Shown piece after piece: positions 35,683-44,162 of a stretch of 64,000 bases of DNA. Below the pieces are notes generated by a model, which worked only from the letters and a program-made list of their open reading frames with translations, searched no databases and had not been told where the DNA came from. Numbering within the stretch: the first letter of the stretch is position 1; each line of letters opens with the position of its first letter. Both the position numbers and the translations under genes were made by a program. Source of the stretch: Sphingomonas panacis (GTDB lineage: Bacteria > Pseudomonadota > Alphaproteobacteria > Sphingomonadales > Sphingomonadaceae); the NCBI RefSeq assembly GCF_001717955.1, contig NZ_CP014168.1, positions 1,836,001-1,900,000 of the forward strand, in the 5' to 3' direction.

Positions 35683-37662
35683 CTACTGAACCCGATCAAG
35701 CAGATCGCGCACCTTGGCCGCGAGCGTGTGATAGGTGAACGGCTTGGAGATCAGGTCCACCCCCGGCTCCAGCCGCCCGTCGCGCATGATCGCCTCGCGC
35801 GTATAGCCGGAGGCGTAGAGCACCCGTATGTCCCCCTGCAGCGCTCGCACGCGCACCGCGAGATCCTGCCCGGACATTTGCGGCATCACCACGTCGGTCA
35901 GCAGCAGCGAGATCGGCGTTTCCTGCCGTTCGAGCAGCCGCAGCGCCGCCGCGCCATCATGCGCCTCGACCACGCGGTAGCCGAGTTCGCGCAGGATGCC
36001 GACGGTATAGGCGCGGACATCGTCATCATCCTCGACGACGAGGATCGTTTCGGAGAGCTTGCCCGGCTGCGCGGTCGGCGCCTCGATATCCTCGTGGCGT
36101 TCGCTGGCGTCGGCGAACTGGCGCTGCAGGAAAATCGATACGCACGTGCCTCGGCCGGGCGTCGAATCGATGTCGATATGCCCGCCGCTCTGCTTGACGA
36201 AGCCGTAGACCATCGACAGCCCGAGGCCGGTGCCCTTGCCGACCTCCTTGGTGGTGAAGAACGGGTCGAACACCTTGGTGATCGTCTCGGCGGTCATGCC
36301 GATGCCGGTATCGGTCACCTGGATCATCACATAGGCGCCATCGGGTACGCCCGCGACCGGCTCGCCGCCCGTACCGACCGTCACGTTGCGCGCCGCGATC
36401 GTCAGCGATCCGCCGTCGGGCATCGCATCGCGCGCGTTGACTGCCAAGTTGAGGATGACGTTTTCGAGCTGGTGCGGATCGGCCTCGATGCTCCACAGGT
36501 CGGCGGCGGGCGCGATCTGGATCGCGATCGCCTCGGGGATCGAGCGCGTCAGCAGGTCGGACATGCCCGACAGCAGTCGGTCGATCTCGATCCGTTTGGG
36601 GTCGAGCGGCTGGCGGCGCGAGAAGGCGAGCAGCCGCTGGGTGAGCGAGGCGGCGCGATCCGCCCCCTTGAGCGCATTCTCCAGCGCACGCCGCGCGCGT
36701 GGGTCAGTCGCCGGGTCGAAGCGGCGCAACACCGTGTCGATATTGCCGATGATGATCGTCAGCAGATTGTTGAAATCATGCGCGATCCCGCCGGTGAGCT
36801 GGCCGACCGCCTCCATCTTCTGCGCCTGGCGCAACGCATCCTCGGCTTCCTGCCGTTCGGCGATCACACTCGCCACGCGCATCTCGAGCGTTTCGTTGAG
36901 TTCGCGCAGCCGCGCTTCCTGCTCCTTGGCAAGCGTCACGTCGTAGATCACGCCGACCAGCCGATAGCCCGAGCCTTCGCGCAGGATCTCGCCACGCCGC
37001 GCGATCCAGCGTTCGCCGCCGTCATCCGCGCGCCGCACGCGGAAAACGTGGTCGAGCGTCTCGGGCGGCGGCCCGCGATTGGGGTCCGGGATCAACGGCA
37101 CGTCGCCGTCGCTGAGCACGCCGTTGATCGTCCGCACCGGCAGCGCCTGCGCGGGATGCAGCCCGAGCAGCCGGCAGAATTCCTCGGATACGGTCGCGGT
37201 GGCGAAGCCGTCGCTATATTCGAAGCTGCCGACCCCGCCCGCCGATTGCGCGATGCGCAGCCGTTCCTCGGCGCGCTTGCGTTCGGTGACATCGACGAGC
37301 AGCCCGGTGAAGCGCACCGGCTCGTCATGCGGGTCTAGGTGGCTTTGCCCGCGCGCGTGCATCCACAACGTCGTGCCGGCGGGCGTGACGATGCGGAACT
37401 CCTTGGAGAACAGCTCGGCCCCTGCGAGGATCGCCGCCACCGCGATCCGCATGCGCGGGCGGTCGTCGGGGTGGACCGCGGCGAAGAAGCGCGCGGTCGG
37501 CAGGTCGGACAAACCGGCGGCGGGATCGAGGCCGTAGAGTTCGGCGAAGCGCTGATCGACTCGCAGCCGGTCGGCGACGATGTCCCAGTCCCACGTTCCG
37601 CTCGCGCCCGCCGCCGCGAGCATCGCGAGCAGCCGTTCCGCTTCGATGGCGGCGTCAGGCAT
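35683..37662 (-). CDS. PAS-PAS hybrid sensor histidine kinase with receiver
   Basis: About 659 residues, soluble. Two PAS domains (about 15-130 and 140-255), a coiled coil, HisKA with the phospho-His in QLTGGIAHDFNNLLTIIIGN, HATPase (NLAVNARDAMPDGG, DTGIGMTAETITKVFDPFFTTK, GTGLGLSMVYGFVKQSGG) and a C-terminal receiver (VEDDDDVRAY, Asp in LLLTDVVMPQMSG, K in SKPF). The ATG at 37662 overlaps the cheC stop region, making it the last gene of the chemosensory operon. The PAS cores show no LOV Cys. What it senses is unknown; the receiver may take phosphate from its own kinase. Confidence 0.92.
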   Translation of the reverse strand: MPDAAIEAERLLAMLAAAGASGTWDWDIVADRLRVDQRFAELYGLDPAAGLSDLPTARFFAAVHPDDRPRMRIAVAAILAGAELFSKEFRIVTPAGTTLWMHARGQSHLDPHDEPVRFTGLLVDVTERKRAEERLRIAQSAGGVGSFEYSDGFATATVSEEFCRLLGLHPAQALPVRTINGVLSDGDVPLIPDPNRGPPPETLDHVFRVRRADDGGERWIARRGEILREGSGYRLVGVIYDVTLAKEQEARLRELNETLEMRVASVIAERQEAEDALRQAQKMEAVGQLTGGIAHDFNNLLTIIIGNIDTVLRRFDPATDPRARRALENALKGADRAASLTQRLLAFSRRQPLDPKRIEIDRLLSGMSDLLTRSIPEAIAIQIAPAADLWSIEADPHQLENVILNLAVNARDAMPDGGSLTIAARNVTVGTGGEPVAGVPDGAYVMIQVTDTGIGMTAETITKVFDPFFTTKEVGKGTGLGLSMVYGFVKQSGGHIDIDSTPGRGTCVSIFLQRQFADASERHEDIEAPTAQPGKLSETILVVEDDDDVRAYTVGILRELGYRVVEAHDGAAALRLLERQETPISLLLTDVVMPQMSGQDLAVRVRALQGDIRVLYASGYTREAIMRDGRLEPGVDLISKPFTYHTLAAKVRDLLDRVQ

Positions 37663-38293
37663 CGTCGCCAACCACGCGTGCGATGAAATCATCGAGCAGC
37701 GCGCGCAGCGTCTCCAGTGCGGGCAGGTCCATGATCATCGCGATATAGCCGCGGATGTCGAGTCGGCGCACCGCGAAATCGATGTAGAGGAACAGCACCA
37801 GCCCGTCGCTCGGCTCGGCCCCATCGACTTCGAACAGCATCGCCCCCGATCCGCGCAGCACCTCCGGGATCGTCATCGACAGCGAACTCTTGAGCAGATT
37901 GGCCATCGTCGCGAGGCACGAATTGAGGATGACGTTGCCCGTCTCGACCAGCGCCTCGCGCTCGATCTCGATCACCTCTTCGGGCGAAAGCTCGCCGCGC
38001 GTCACCGCGCGCACCAGTTCGAGGCTGTTGGCCTCGGGGAAGATCAACAGCGCGCGGCCGGAGAAGGGGCCGGTGAAATCCTGCCGGACCGCGATCAGAT
38101 CGGTCGCTTCGCGCTCGGTGATGAGCCGCGCGGCCCGCTGCTGGCTGACCACGTCGATCGACGGCACCGACAGGATGACATGGTCGCCGATCATCTTGCG
38201 CAGGTTGGAGGCCGCGCGGCTGACGCCGATGTTGACGATCTCGGTCAGCGCGTCGCGCTCGAGATCGCCGAGCGCCACCCCCTCTGGCATCAT
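37655..38293 (-). CDS. cheC: CheC-family chemotaxis phosphatase
   Basis: 212 residues. Two CheC active-site repeats are visible: LTEIVNIGVSRAASNLRKM and VETGNVILNSCLATMANLL, each with the E-x2-N core. CheC dephosphorylates CheY-P. It overlaps the upstream cheY stop by ATGA and would act on that CheY, giving the pathway its off-switch. The C-terminal segment (GLVLFLYIDFAVRRLDIRGYIAMIM) closes the pseudo-symmetrical fold. Confidence 0.85.
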   Translation of the reverse strand: MMPEGVALGDLERDALTEIVNIGVSRAASNLRKMIGDHVILSVPSIDVVSQQRAARLITEREATDLIAVRQDFTGPFSGRALLIFPEANSLELVRAVTRGELSPEEVIEIEREALVETGNVILNSCLATMANLLKSSLSMTIPEVLRGSGAMLFEVDGAEPSDGLVLFLYIDFAVRRLDIRGYIAMIMDLPALETLRALLDDFIARVVGDDA

Positions 38294-38673
38294 GATCGCG
38301 CCGCGCGCAGCCGCAACGCGGCTCCCGACAGAAAGCCTTCGAGCCCCTCGGTCGTGACCGGCTTGGCGACGAACGCCGCGCCCACCGCGCGCGCGCGCGC
38401 GACGATCTCATCCTGAATGTTGGCGGTGATGATCGCGATCGGCATGTCGGGAAAGCGCGCCCGCAATGCGCCGGCGAGCTCGAGCCCGTCCATCTCGGTC
38501 ATGTTAAAATCGATCAGCGCGAGATCGAACGACGCCTGATCGACGAGGTCTAGCGCCTGCGCGCCGCTGCCAGCCTCGACCTTGGACCAGTCGGGCTGAA
38601 GCGCGGCGAGCGCCTTGCCGGCGACGATCCGCGCAAGCTTGCTGTCATCGACGATCAGGACGTTTACCGGCAT
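38290..38673 (-). CDS. cheY: CheY-like single-domain response regulator
   Basis: 127 residues, receiver only: acidic pair in VLIVDDSKLAR, phospho-acceptor Asp in LALIDFNMTEMDGLE, Thr in IAIITANIQDE and Lys in FVAKPVTTEG. GGAG lies before the ATG at 38673; a longer in-frame start at 38709 is less likely. It is coupled to cheC. It has no output domain, so it acts by protein contact. Confidence 0.88.
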   Translation of the reverse strand: MPVNVLIVDDSKLARIVAGKALAALQPDWSKVEAGSGAQALDLVDQASFDLALIDFNMTEMDGLELAGALRARFPDMPIAIITANIQDEIVARARAVGAAFVAKPVTTEGLEGFLSGAALRLRAARS

Positions 38674-38759
38674 TGAGAACTCCGAAGCGCCCCCGTGGGC
38701 AGATGGCACGCGTATACCGCCGGCTTAGGCAAAGTCGTGACGGGATGGACTGATCCAGA

Positions 38760-38987
38760 TCAAAGTGCGAGAAGAAACCGCACCGCGCCCAAATCAGCGG
38801 GAACATCCGCCAACGGCGCCCGTGCGGCGATCAGCACCTGTACCACCGCCATGTGCAGCCGCGTCACCCCAGCGAGCGACACGATCGCGCCGGCATCGTC
38901 CTGCAAGGCGAGCAGCAGCGGTTCGGCGTCCTCGACCAGACAGCGGCCGGCGAGATGGACCATTCCGGCTTCGACACGGACGCTCAT
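38760..38987 (-). CDS. STAS-domain protein
   Basis: 75 residues. The single domain (MSVRVEAGMVHLAGRCLVED...GAIVSLAGVTRLHMAVVQVLIAA) has the STAS beta-alpha order, though the usual phospho-Ser of DSxG is replaced (TRLHMA), so it may not be a phosphorylation switch. Its start overlaps the cheA stop (ATGA). Small STAS proteins appear in some alternative chemosensory clusters; their role is unknown. Confidence 0.7.
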   Translation of the reverse strand: MSVRVEAGMVHLAGRCLVEDAEPLLLALQDDAGAIVSLAGVTRLHMAVVQVLIAARAPLADVPADLGAVRFLLAL

Positions 38988-40867
38988 GCCACCAACTCGG
39001 GCAGGTCGAGCACCAGCAGCACGTCGCCGCTGCCGGTCAGCGCGGTGCCGGTGACGCCGGGCACCGCCGCGAGCACGCCACTGGGGGGACGCACCAACGT
39101 GTCGATCCGCTCGCCGAAGCCATCGACACGCAGCGCCACCAGCGCGCCGTCCGCCTGCGTGACGAGCAGCCGCGCGCCGCCGCCGGCTGGTCCGGCGCCG
39201 CCGAGCAACGTGGCGAGATCGAGCACCGGCACGGTCCGGTCGCGCAGCACGACGGCAGTGCCGGTGCCGAGCGGGCGCAGCGCGTCCGCGCCGACCTTGA
39301 CCGTCTCGACGATCTGGTCGAGCGACACGCCGTAGCGGTCGCCACCCACCTCGACGACGAGGATCTGCGTGGTGATGGCGTGGACCGGCAATCGTAGCCG
39401 AAAAAGGGTGCCCGCGCCGGGCGTGCTGTCGATTTCGATGCTCCCGCGCAGCCGCTCGATCGCGGCGAGCGCGGCATCCATGCCGACACCGCGCCCCGAA
39501 ACGCCGGTGACGGCGGCCGCGGTCGAGAAGCCGGCGCGGAAGATCAGCCGGATCGCCTGCGCGTCGCTCAGCGCCTCCGCCGCCGCGCCGTCGATCAGCC
39601 CCCGCGCGATGGCGGTGGTGCGGATTCGTGCGGGGTCGATGCCGGCACCGTCGTCGCCGAGCGTCACGACGATCTGCCCGCCTTCGCGCGCAATCTGAAG
39701 CGACAGCGCGCCCTCGGCGGGTTTGCCGGCGGCGGCGCGGATGGCGCTATCCTCGATACCGTGGTCGATCGCGTTGCGGACGAGGTGAAGCAGCGGCTCG
39801 AACAGGCCTTCGGCGATCTGCCGGTCGACCTCGGTGGTGTGCCCGCGCATATCGAATCGCACTGCCTTGCCGAGTTGCTCGGCGATCTCGCGGACCAGCC
39901 GGGGCAGGCGGCGCAGCGTCGGTTCGAGCGACACCATCCGCACCGCCGAGACGGTGCGCAGCAACGCCGCGACAGAGCGGCCGATCTGCGCCTGCGCGGC
40001 CCGAACTTCCAGCGCGGCGGCGGCATCGATCCGGTCGAGCCGCGCGGCGATCGGCGCGAGCGTGTTGGCCGCCACCACCAGTTCGCCGAGGTCATCTCCG
40101 AGCGCGTCGATTCGCGCGGCGTCCACGCGCAGCACTGCCGTGGCGGCGCTGGTGCTCTCGGCGGCGGCAACCGGCGCCGCGCGCTGCGCGATCGCGGCGA
40201 TTTCGACTTGGTCGGAGACCATGCGGAACGCGGCGCGCACCGCCGCGACCGGGGCGCCGCTCAGACCCTCCAGCCGGGTGGCGCACTGGAACGGCTCCAG
40301 CGCGTCGAGCGCCGGCCACGCGCCCGCCGCCGGCTGCGCGGTCAGGGCGAGCAGATCGGGCACCGCACCGACGATGGCGAGCGGATCGTCACCGCGAAAG
40401 AAGCAGTCGGCATCGGGCGTATATCGGAACGCGGTCTGCGGCACGGCGCCATCGCCAAGACGCGCGGCGGTATATAGCGCCTCGGCCCAATCGGCCTCGG
40501 GCGCGGTTTCGGCGAGCACCGCCGCCGCCGTCGCCTCGGCCACGATCGCGTCGCCGCGTTCGAGCGCGTCGATCCAGCGATCGGTCTGGTCGAGCGTCGC
40601 CACCAGCGTCGCCACCGCCCCCGCATCGAGCGGGGCGGTGCCCTTGCGCGCGCGCTCCAGAACATCCTCGGCGGCGTGGAGCAGCGTTTCGGCCGGCGCC
40701 ATGTCGAACAGCCCGACCGACCCCTTCAGCGTGTGGACCGCGCGAAACGCGCTGTCGATCGCGCGCGCATCGGCGGGGTCGCGTGCCAGCGTCGCGAGAT
40801 CGGCCTGCGCCTGCGCGACGAGATCGCGGCCTTCGATCAAAAATTGTTCGAGCAGGTCATCCATCAC
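38984..40867 (-). CDS. cheA: chemotaxis histidine kinase CheA
   Basis: 627 residues. P1/Hpt domain with phospho-His in AFRAVHTLKGSVGLF (about 45), an unusual linker domain (about 140-230), P3 dimerisation (LVVAANTLAPIAARL), P4 kinase with LLHLVRNAIDHGIED, GDDGAGIDP and GRGVGMDAA, and P5 CheW-like C-terminal domain (ILVVEVGGDRYGVSLDQIVE...). It autophosphorylates on P1 and passes phosphate to CheY and CheB. It overlaps cheR and the STAS gene. Confidence 0.94.
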   Translation of the reverse strand: MMDDLLEQFLIEGRDLVAQAQADLATLARDPADARAIDSAFRAVHTLKGSVGLFDMAPAETLLHAAEDVLERARKGTAPLDAGAVATLVATLDQTDRWIDALERGDAIVAEATAAAVLAETAPEADWAEALYTAARLGDGAVPQTAFRYTPDADCFFRGDDPLAIVGAVPDLLALTAQPAAGAWPALDALEPFQCATRLEGLSGAPVAAVRAAFRMVSDQVEIAAIAQRAAPVAAAESTSAATAVLRVDAARIDALGDDLGELVVAANTLAPIAARLDRIDAAAALEVRAAQAQIGRSVAALLRTVSAVRMVSLEPTLRRLPRLVREIAEQLGKAVRFDMRGHTTEVDRQIAEGLFEPLLHLVRNAIDHGIEDSAIRAAAGKPAEGALSLQIAREGGQIVVTLGDDGAGIDPARIRTTAIARGLIDGAAAEALSDAQAIRLIFRAGFSTAAAVTGVSGRGVGMDAALAAIERLRGSIEIDSTPGAGTLFRLRLPVHAITTQILVVEVGGDRYGVSLDQIVETVKVGADALRPLGTGTAVVLRDRTVPVLDLATLLGGAGPAGGGARLLVTQADGALVALRVDGFGERIDTLVRPPSGVLAAVPGVTGTALTGSGDVLLVLDLPELVA

Positions 40868-41697
40868 GCGCGACGATAGACGATCGCATCGTCAAGGCGA
40901 ACGGTCGTGAACCTGTCCGAAATGCGCGCCATCGATTCGCTGTGCCCGAGCGCGAGATAGCCGCCGGGATTGAGCCGCTCGAACAGATTGTCCGCCGCAA
41001 GGGTACGCGCGGCATCGTCGAAATAGATCAGCAGGTTGCGGCACAGGATCACGTCGAACAGGCCCTGATCGACCAACGTCGCGCGGTCGACCAGATTGGC
41101 GACGGTGAACTGCACCGATTCGCGCAGATCGGCGATGATGCGCCGGGTTTGGCGATGTTCGGGCTCGAAATAGCCGGCGATCAGTGGCTCCGGCAGCCGC
41201 GCCAGCGCGCGCGCGGAGTACCGCCCCTCGCGCGCCATCGCGAGCGCATGGGTGTCGATGTCCGATCCGACGATCTCGATATTGTACGCATCGACCAGCC
41301 GCCAGTTCTCCAGCAGCCAGATCGCGATCGAATAGGCTTCCTCTCCGGTCGAGCACGGCATCGACCAGATACGGATTCGGTCGCCCGGCCGCCGCTCCGC
41401 AGCCAGGGCTGGCAGGATCTGCCGGGCAAGCGCCGCGAACTGATGCTCCTCGCGGTAGAAATAGGTCTCGTTGATCGTGAAGGCGTTGATGAGCGCTTCG
41501 CGCTCGCCAAGGTCCGCGGCGGCGAAGGCGAGATACGCGCGCGACGTGTCGCGGCCGGTGCGTTTCATCCGCTCGGCGATGCGGCGTTCGATATAATAGC
41601 GCTTGGTCTCACCGAAGGTCATACCGGTCCAGCGGTAGATCAGATCGCTGGTGCGGGTGAGGTCGTCGTCAGCGAGCCGGGCCGGCGACTCGCTCAT
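40864..41697 (-). CDS. cheR: chemotaxis methyltransferase CheR
   Basis: 277 residues. An N-terminal helical domain (LIYRWTGMTFGETKRYYIERRI) precedes the SAM domain: TINETYFYREEHQF, MPCSTGEEAYSIAIWLLE, EIVGSDIDTHAL, FDVILCRNLLIYFDD and LNPGGYLALGHSES. It methylates Glu residues on the receptor. No TPR or pentapeptide-binding extension is visible. Overlaps cheB and cheA. Confidence 0.94.
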   Translation of the reverse strand: MSESPARLADDDLTRTSDLIYRWTGMTFGETKRYYIERRIAERMKRTGRDTSRAYLAFAAADLGEREALINAFTINETYFYREEHQFAALARQILPALAAERRPGDRIRIWSMPCSTGEEAYSIAIWLLENWRLVDAYNIEIVGSDIDTHALAMAREGRYSARALARLPEPLIAGYFEPEHRQTRRIIADLRESVQFTVANLVDRATLVDQGLFDVILCRNLLIYFDDAARTLAADNLFERLNPGGYLALGHSESMARISDRFTTVRLDDAIVYRRA

Positions 41698-42788
41698 GTC
41701 GCGAAAAGGCCGGCGAGCGCGGGCGCGATGCGATCGAGCGGCAGCGTCTCGCTCGCGCCACCCGCCGCGACCAGCGCGCCGGGCATGCCCCAGACGATCG
41801 CCGTCTCGGCGCTTTCGGCGATGGTGTGGCCACCGCCACGGTATAGGTCGGCCATCGCGTTCGCTCCGTCATTGCCCATGCCGGTCATCAACACGCCAAC
41901 GAGGCGTTCGGGGGCGAGCGACGTGACGGCGCTTTCGACGAGTCGATCGACGCTCGGATGCCACAGCCGCGCCGGATCGCTCGGCGCGGACATCGCGACG
42001 AGCGCGCCGGCGCGGCGCGAGACGATCACATCGGCATCGCCGCGCCCGATATAGGCGCGCCCGGGTTCGAGCGGCACCGCTGCCGATACTTCGACCACGT
42101 CGAGCGCGCAGAGCCGGTCGAGCCGCCGCGCCAGCGCGCCGGTGAAGCTCGCCGGCATGTGCTGCGCGATGACGATCGGCCAGGGGAAATCCGCTTCCAG
42201 TCCGCCGAGCAGCGCGTCGAGTGCGGGCGGGCCACCCGTCGAGCAGCCGACCAGCACGAGCCCGGCGGGCGCCGCGGCGCGCGTCGGCGGGCGCACGCTG
42301 GCGGCACGGGCGCGCGGCGCGGTCTTCGGGCCGGGCAGGGCAATCCCGCCGGCGCGCGCGCGCACGCGCTCGGTCAGCCGAGTCGCACGCGATACGCGCG
42401 CGGTCGCGGCGGCGCGAACCTTGTCGACCAGCACTGGCGCGAGCGAATCGATCTCCAGAGAGATCGCGCCGCGCGGCTTGGCGATGAAATCGACCGCGCC
42501 GAGCGCCATCGCCTCCAGTGTCTCGTCGGCGCCCTCGGCGGTCAGCGCGGAGACCATGACCACCGGGCAGGGGCGCAGCAGCATGATCCGGTCGAGACAG
42601 GCGAGTCCGTCCATCTCCGGCATGTGGATGTCGAGCGTGATGACGTCGGGCGCGAAGTCGCTCAGCAGCGCCACCGCCTCGGCACCCGAACGCGCGATCG
42701 CGACCTCGAAATCGCCCGCGCCTTCGAAGATGTCACCCAGCAGTCGCCGCATCAGCGGCGAATCATCGACGATCAGCAATCTGGTCAC
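41694..42788 (-). CDS. cheB: chemotaxis methylesterase CheB
   Basis: 364 residues. Receiver (VDDSPLMRRLL, Asp in VITLDIHMPEMDGL, K in IAKP), an Ala/Arg-rich linker, and a methylesterase domain with the catalytic Ser in VLVGCSTGGPPAL, His in IAQHMPASFTGALA and Asp in LMTGMGNDGANAM. It removes receptor methyl groups for adaptation. The downstream CheR makes the pair complete. Confidence 0.95.
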   Translation of the reverse strand: MTRLLIVDDSPLMRRLLGDIFEGAGDFEVAIARSGAEAVALLSDFAPDVITLDIHMPEMDGLACLDRIMLLRPCPVVMVSALTAEGADETLEAMALGAVDFIAKPRGAISLEIDSLAPVLVDKVRAAATARVSRATRLTERVRARAGGIALPGPKTAPRARAASVRPPTRAAAPAGLVLVGCSTGGPPALDALLGGLEADFPWPIVIAQHMPASFTGALARRLDRLCALDVVEVSAAVPLEPGRAYIGRGDADVIVSRRAGALVAMSAPSDPARLWHPSVDRLVESAVTSLAPERLVGVLMTGMGNDGANAMADLYRGGGHTIAESAETAIVWGMPGALVAAGGASETLPLDRIAPALAGLFAT

Positions 42789-44158
42789 GGCTGTGCGGCC
42801 ACGCCTTCCGGCCCGAGTGCGGCGAGCATGTCCTGTTCGGCGCGGTCGAGCATGTCGCGCGGCGAGACGATCAGCACGATCCGCTGCTCGTCGGCGAAAT
42901 TGGCGACTCGCTCGAACACCCGCGTTTCCGCGCCGCCGAGCTCGGGCGCGTCGCGAAGCGCCGATACCGGCACGCGCAGCACCTCGGGCGCGGCATCGAC
43001 GGTGAAGCCGACTCGCATCGCGCCGAGCCGGACGACGATGATCCGCCGCTTGCCACCCTGCGCCGCGACGCCGCTGAACCGCCGCACCTGATCGACCACC
43101 GGCACCACCGCGCCGCGCAGGTTCATCACGCCCTGAACGAACGCCGGCGCCTTGGGGAGCCGGGTCAGCGTCTCGGGCACCTGCACCACTTCGTCGATCG
43201 CGGCGACGGGAAGGCCGAACTCGCCGTCGCCGACGCGGAACAGCAGGAATTGCTCGGCCGGCTCGTCTCGCGCGTTCGCCATCACCGGCTTTTCCTCCCT
43301 CGATTGCAGCAGCCGCGCGGTCATCGCGTCGCTCAGCAGATGGTCGACCGCGAGCACCGACACCAGCCGGCGCCCGCCGTCGAGCCGGCAGATCGCCTGA
43401 ATACGCGCCTCGCCGCCGCCCCGGTTGAACACCGGGGGCACGGCATCCACGCCGCCCTCGGGCACGCGCTCGATCGTCCGCATCGCATCGACGACGAGAC
43501 CGAAGCGGTGCGCGCCGATCCGCACGACGATCACCCGCGTCCGCGCGCCGGCGGCGGCACCCGGCAGGCCGAGCAGCGCGGCGAGCGAGAGCAGCGGCAG
43601 CAACGTGTCGCGCACTGCGATGCTGCCGACCACCGCCGCCTCGGCGCGCGGCAGCAACGTCACCTCGCGCGGCAGCCGCAGCACCTCCTCGACGGCGCCG
43701 AGCGGCAGCGCGAACTCCTGCCCGCCGACTGCGAAAACGAGCAGCGCGATTTCGTCGCGCCGTTCGGCGGCACGCGCGATCGCGACGACCGTGTGTCCGC
43801 CGCGCCGTCCGGTGGTGCGCGCGAAGCCGGCCGCGATCAGCGGCGCCAGCGCCACCGGCTCGGCAGCGCCATCGGCCTCGCGCGCGATCCCCTCGACCGA
43901 ATCGACCGCGATGCCGACCGGATCGCCGTCCTCGACCAGCAGAATCCGCGCTTCCCCGCCGCGCGGCCGCGCCAGCAACGTCGCGAACGACAGCACCGGC
44001 AGCACCGCGCCCCGGAAATTGCCGATCCCGATCAGGCTCGCCGGGGCATGCGGCACGCGCGTCAGGCGCGGCACGCGCACCACCTCGCGCACGCTCGCCG
44101 CCGGAATCGCGAAGCGCGCGCCGTCGACCCGGAACGTCAGGCTTGGCTCACTCGCCAT
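42785..44158 (-). CDS. cheW: triple-domain CheW coupling protein
   Basis: 457 residues made of three CheW domains in a row: about 4-135 (LTFRVDGARFAIPAASVREVV...GNFRGAVLPVLSFATLL), about 150-300 (LLVFAVGGQEFALPLGAVEEVL...SIAVRDTLLPLLSLAALL) and about 315-455 (LLFRVGDGEFGLPVAAIDEVV...MNLRGAVVPVVDQV). CheW proteins are normally one domain and link receptor to CheA. Three fused copies could crosslink receptor trimers or bind several CheA molecules. The ATG at 44158 follows the receptor stop by four bases. Confidence 0.92.
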   Translation of the reverse strand: MASEPSLTFRVDGARFAIPAASVREVVRVPRLTRVPHAPASLIGIGNFRGAVLPVLSFATLLARPRGGEARILLVEDGDPVGIAVDSVEGIAREADGAAEPVALAPLIAAGFARTTGRRGGHTVVAIARAAERRDEIALLVFAVGGQEFALPLGAVEEVLRLPREVTLLPRAEAAVVGSIAVRDTLLPLLSLAALLGLPGAAAGARTRVIVVRIGAHRFGLVVDAMRTIERVPEGGVDAVPPVFNRGGGEARIQAICRLDGGRRLVSVLAVDHLLSDAMTARLLQSREEKPVMANARDEPAEQFLLFRVGDGEFGLPVAAIDEVVQVPETLTRLPKAPAFVQGVMNLRGAVVPVVDQVRRFSGVAAQGGKRRIIVVRLGAMRVGFTVDAAPEVLRVPVSALRDAPELGGAETRVFERVANFADEQRIVLIVSPRDMLDRAEQDMLAALGPEGVAAQP

Positions 44159-44162
44159 CCGC

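Noticed and set aside
39628..42054. 808-codon plus-strand open frame
   Set aside because: Opposite cheA, cheR and cheB, which have complete active-site motifs.
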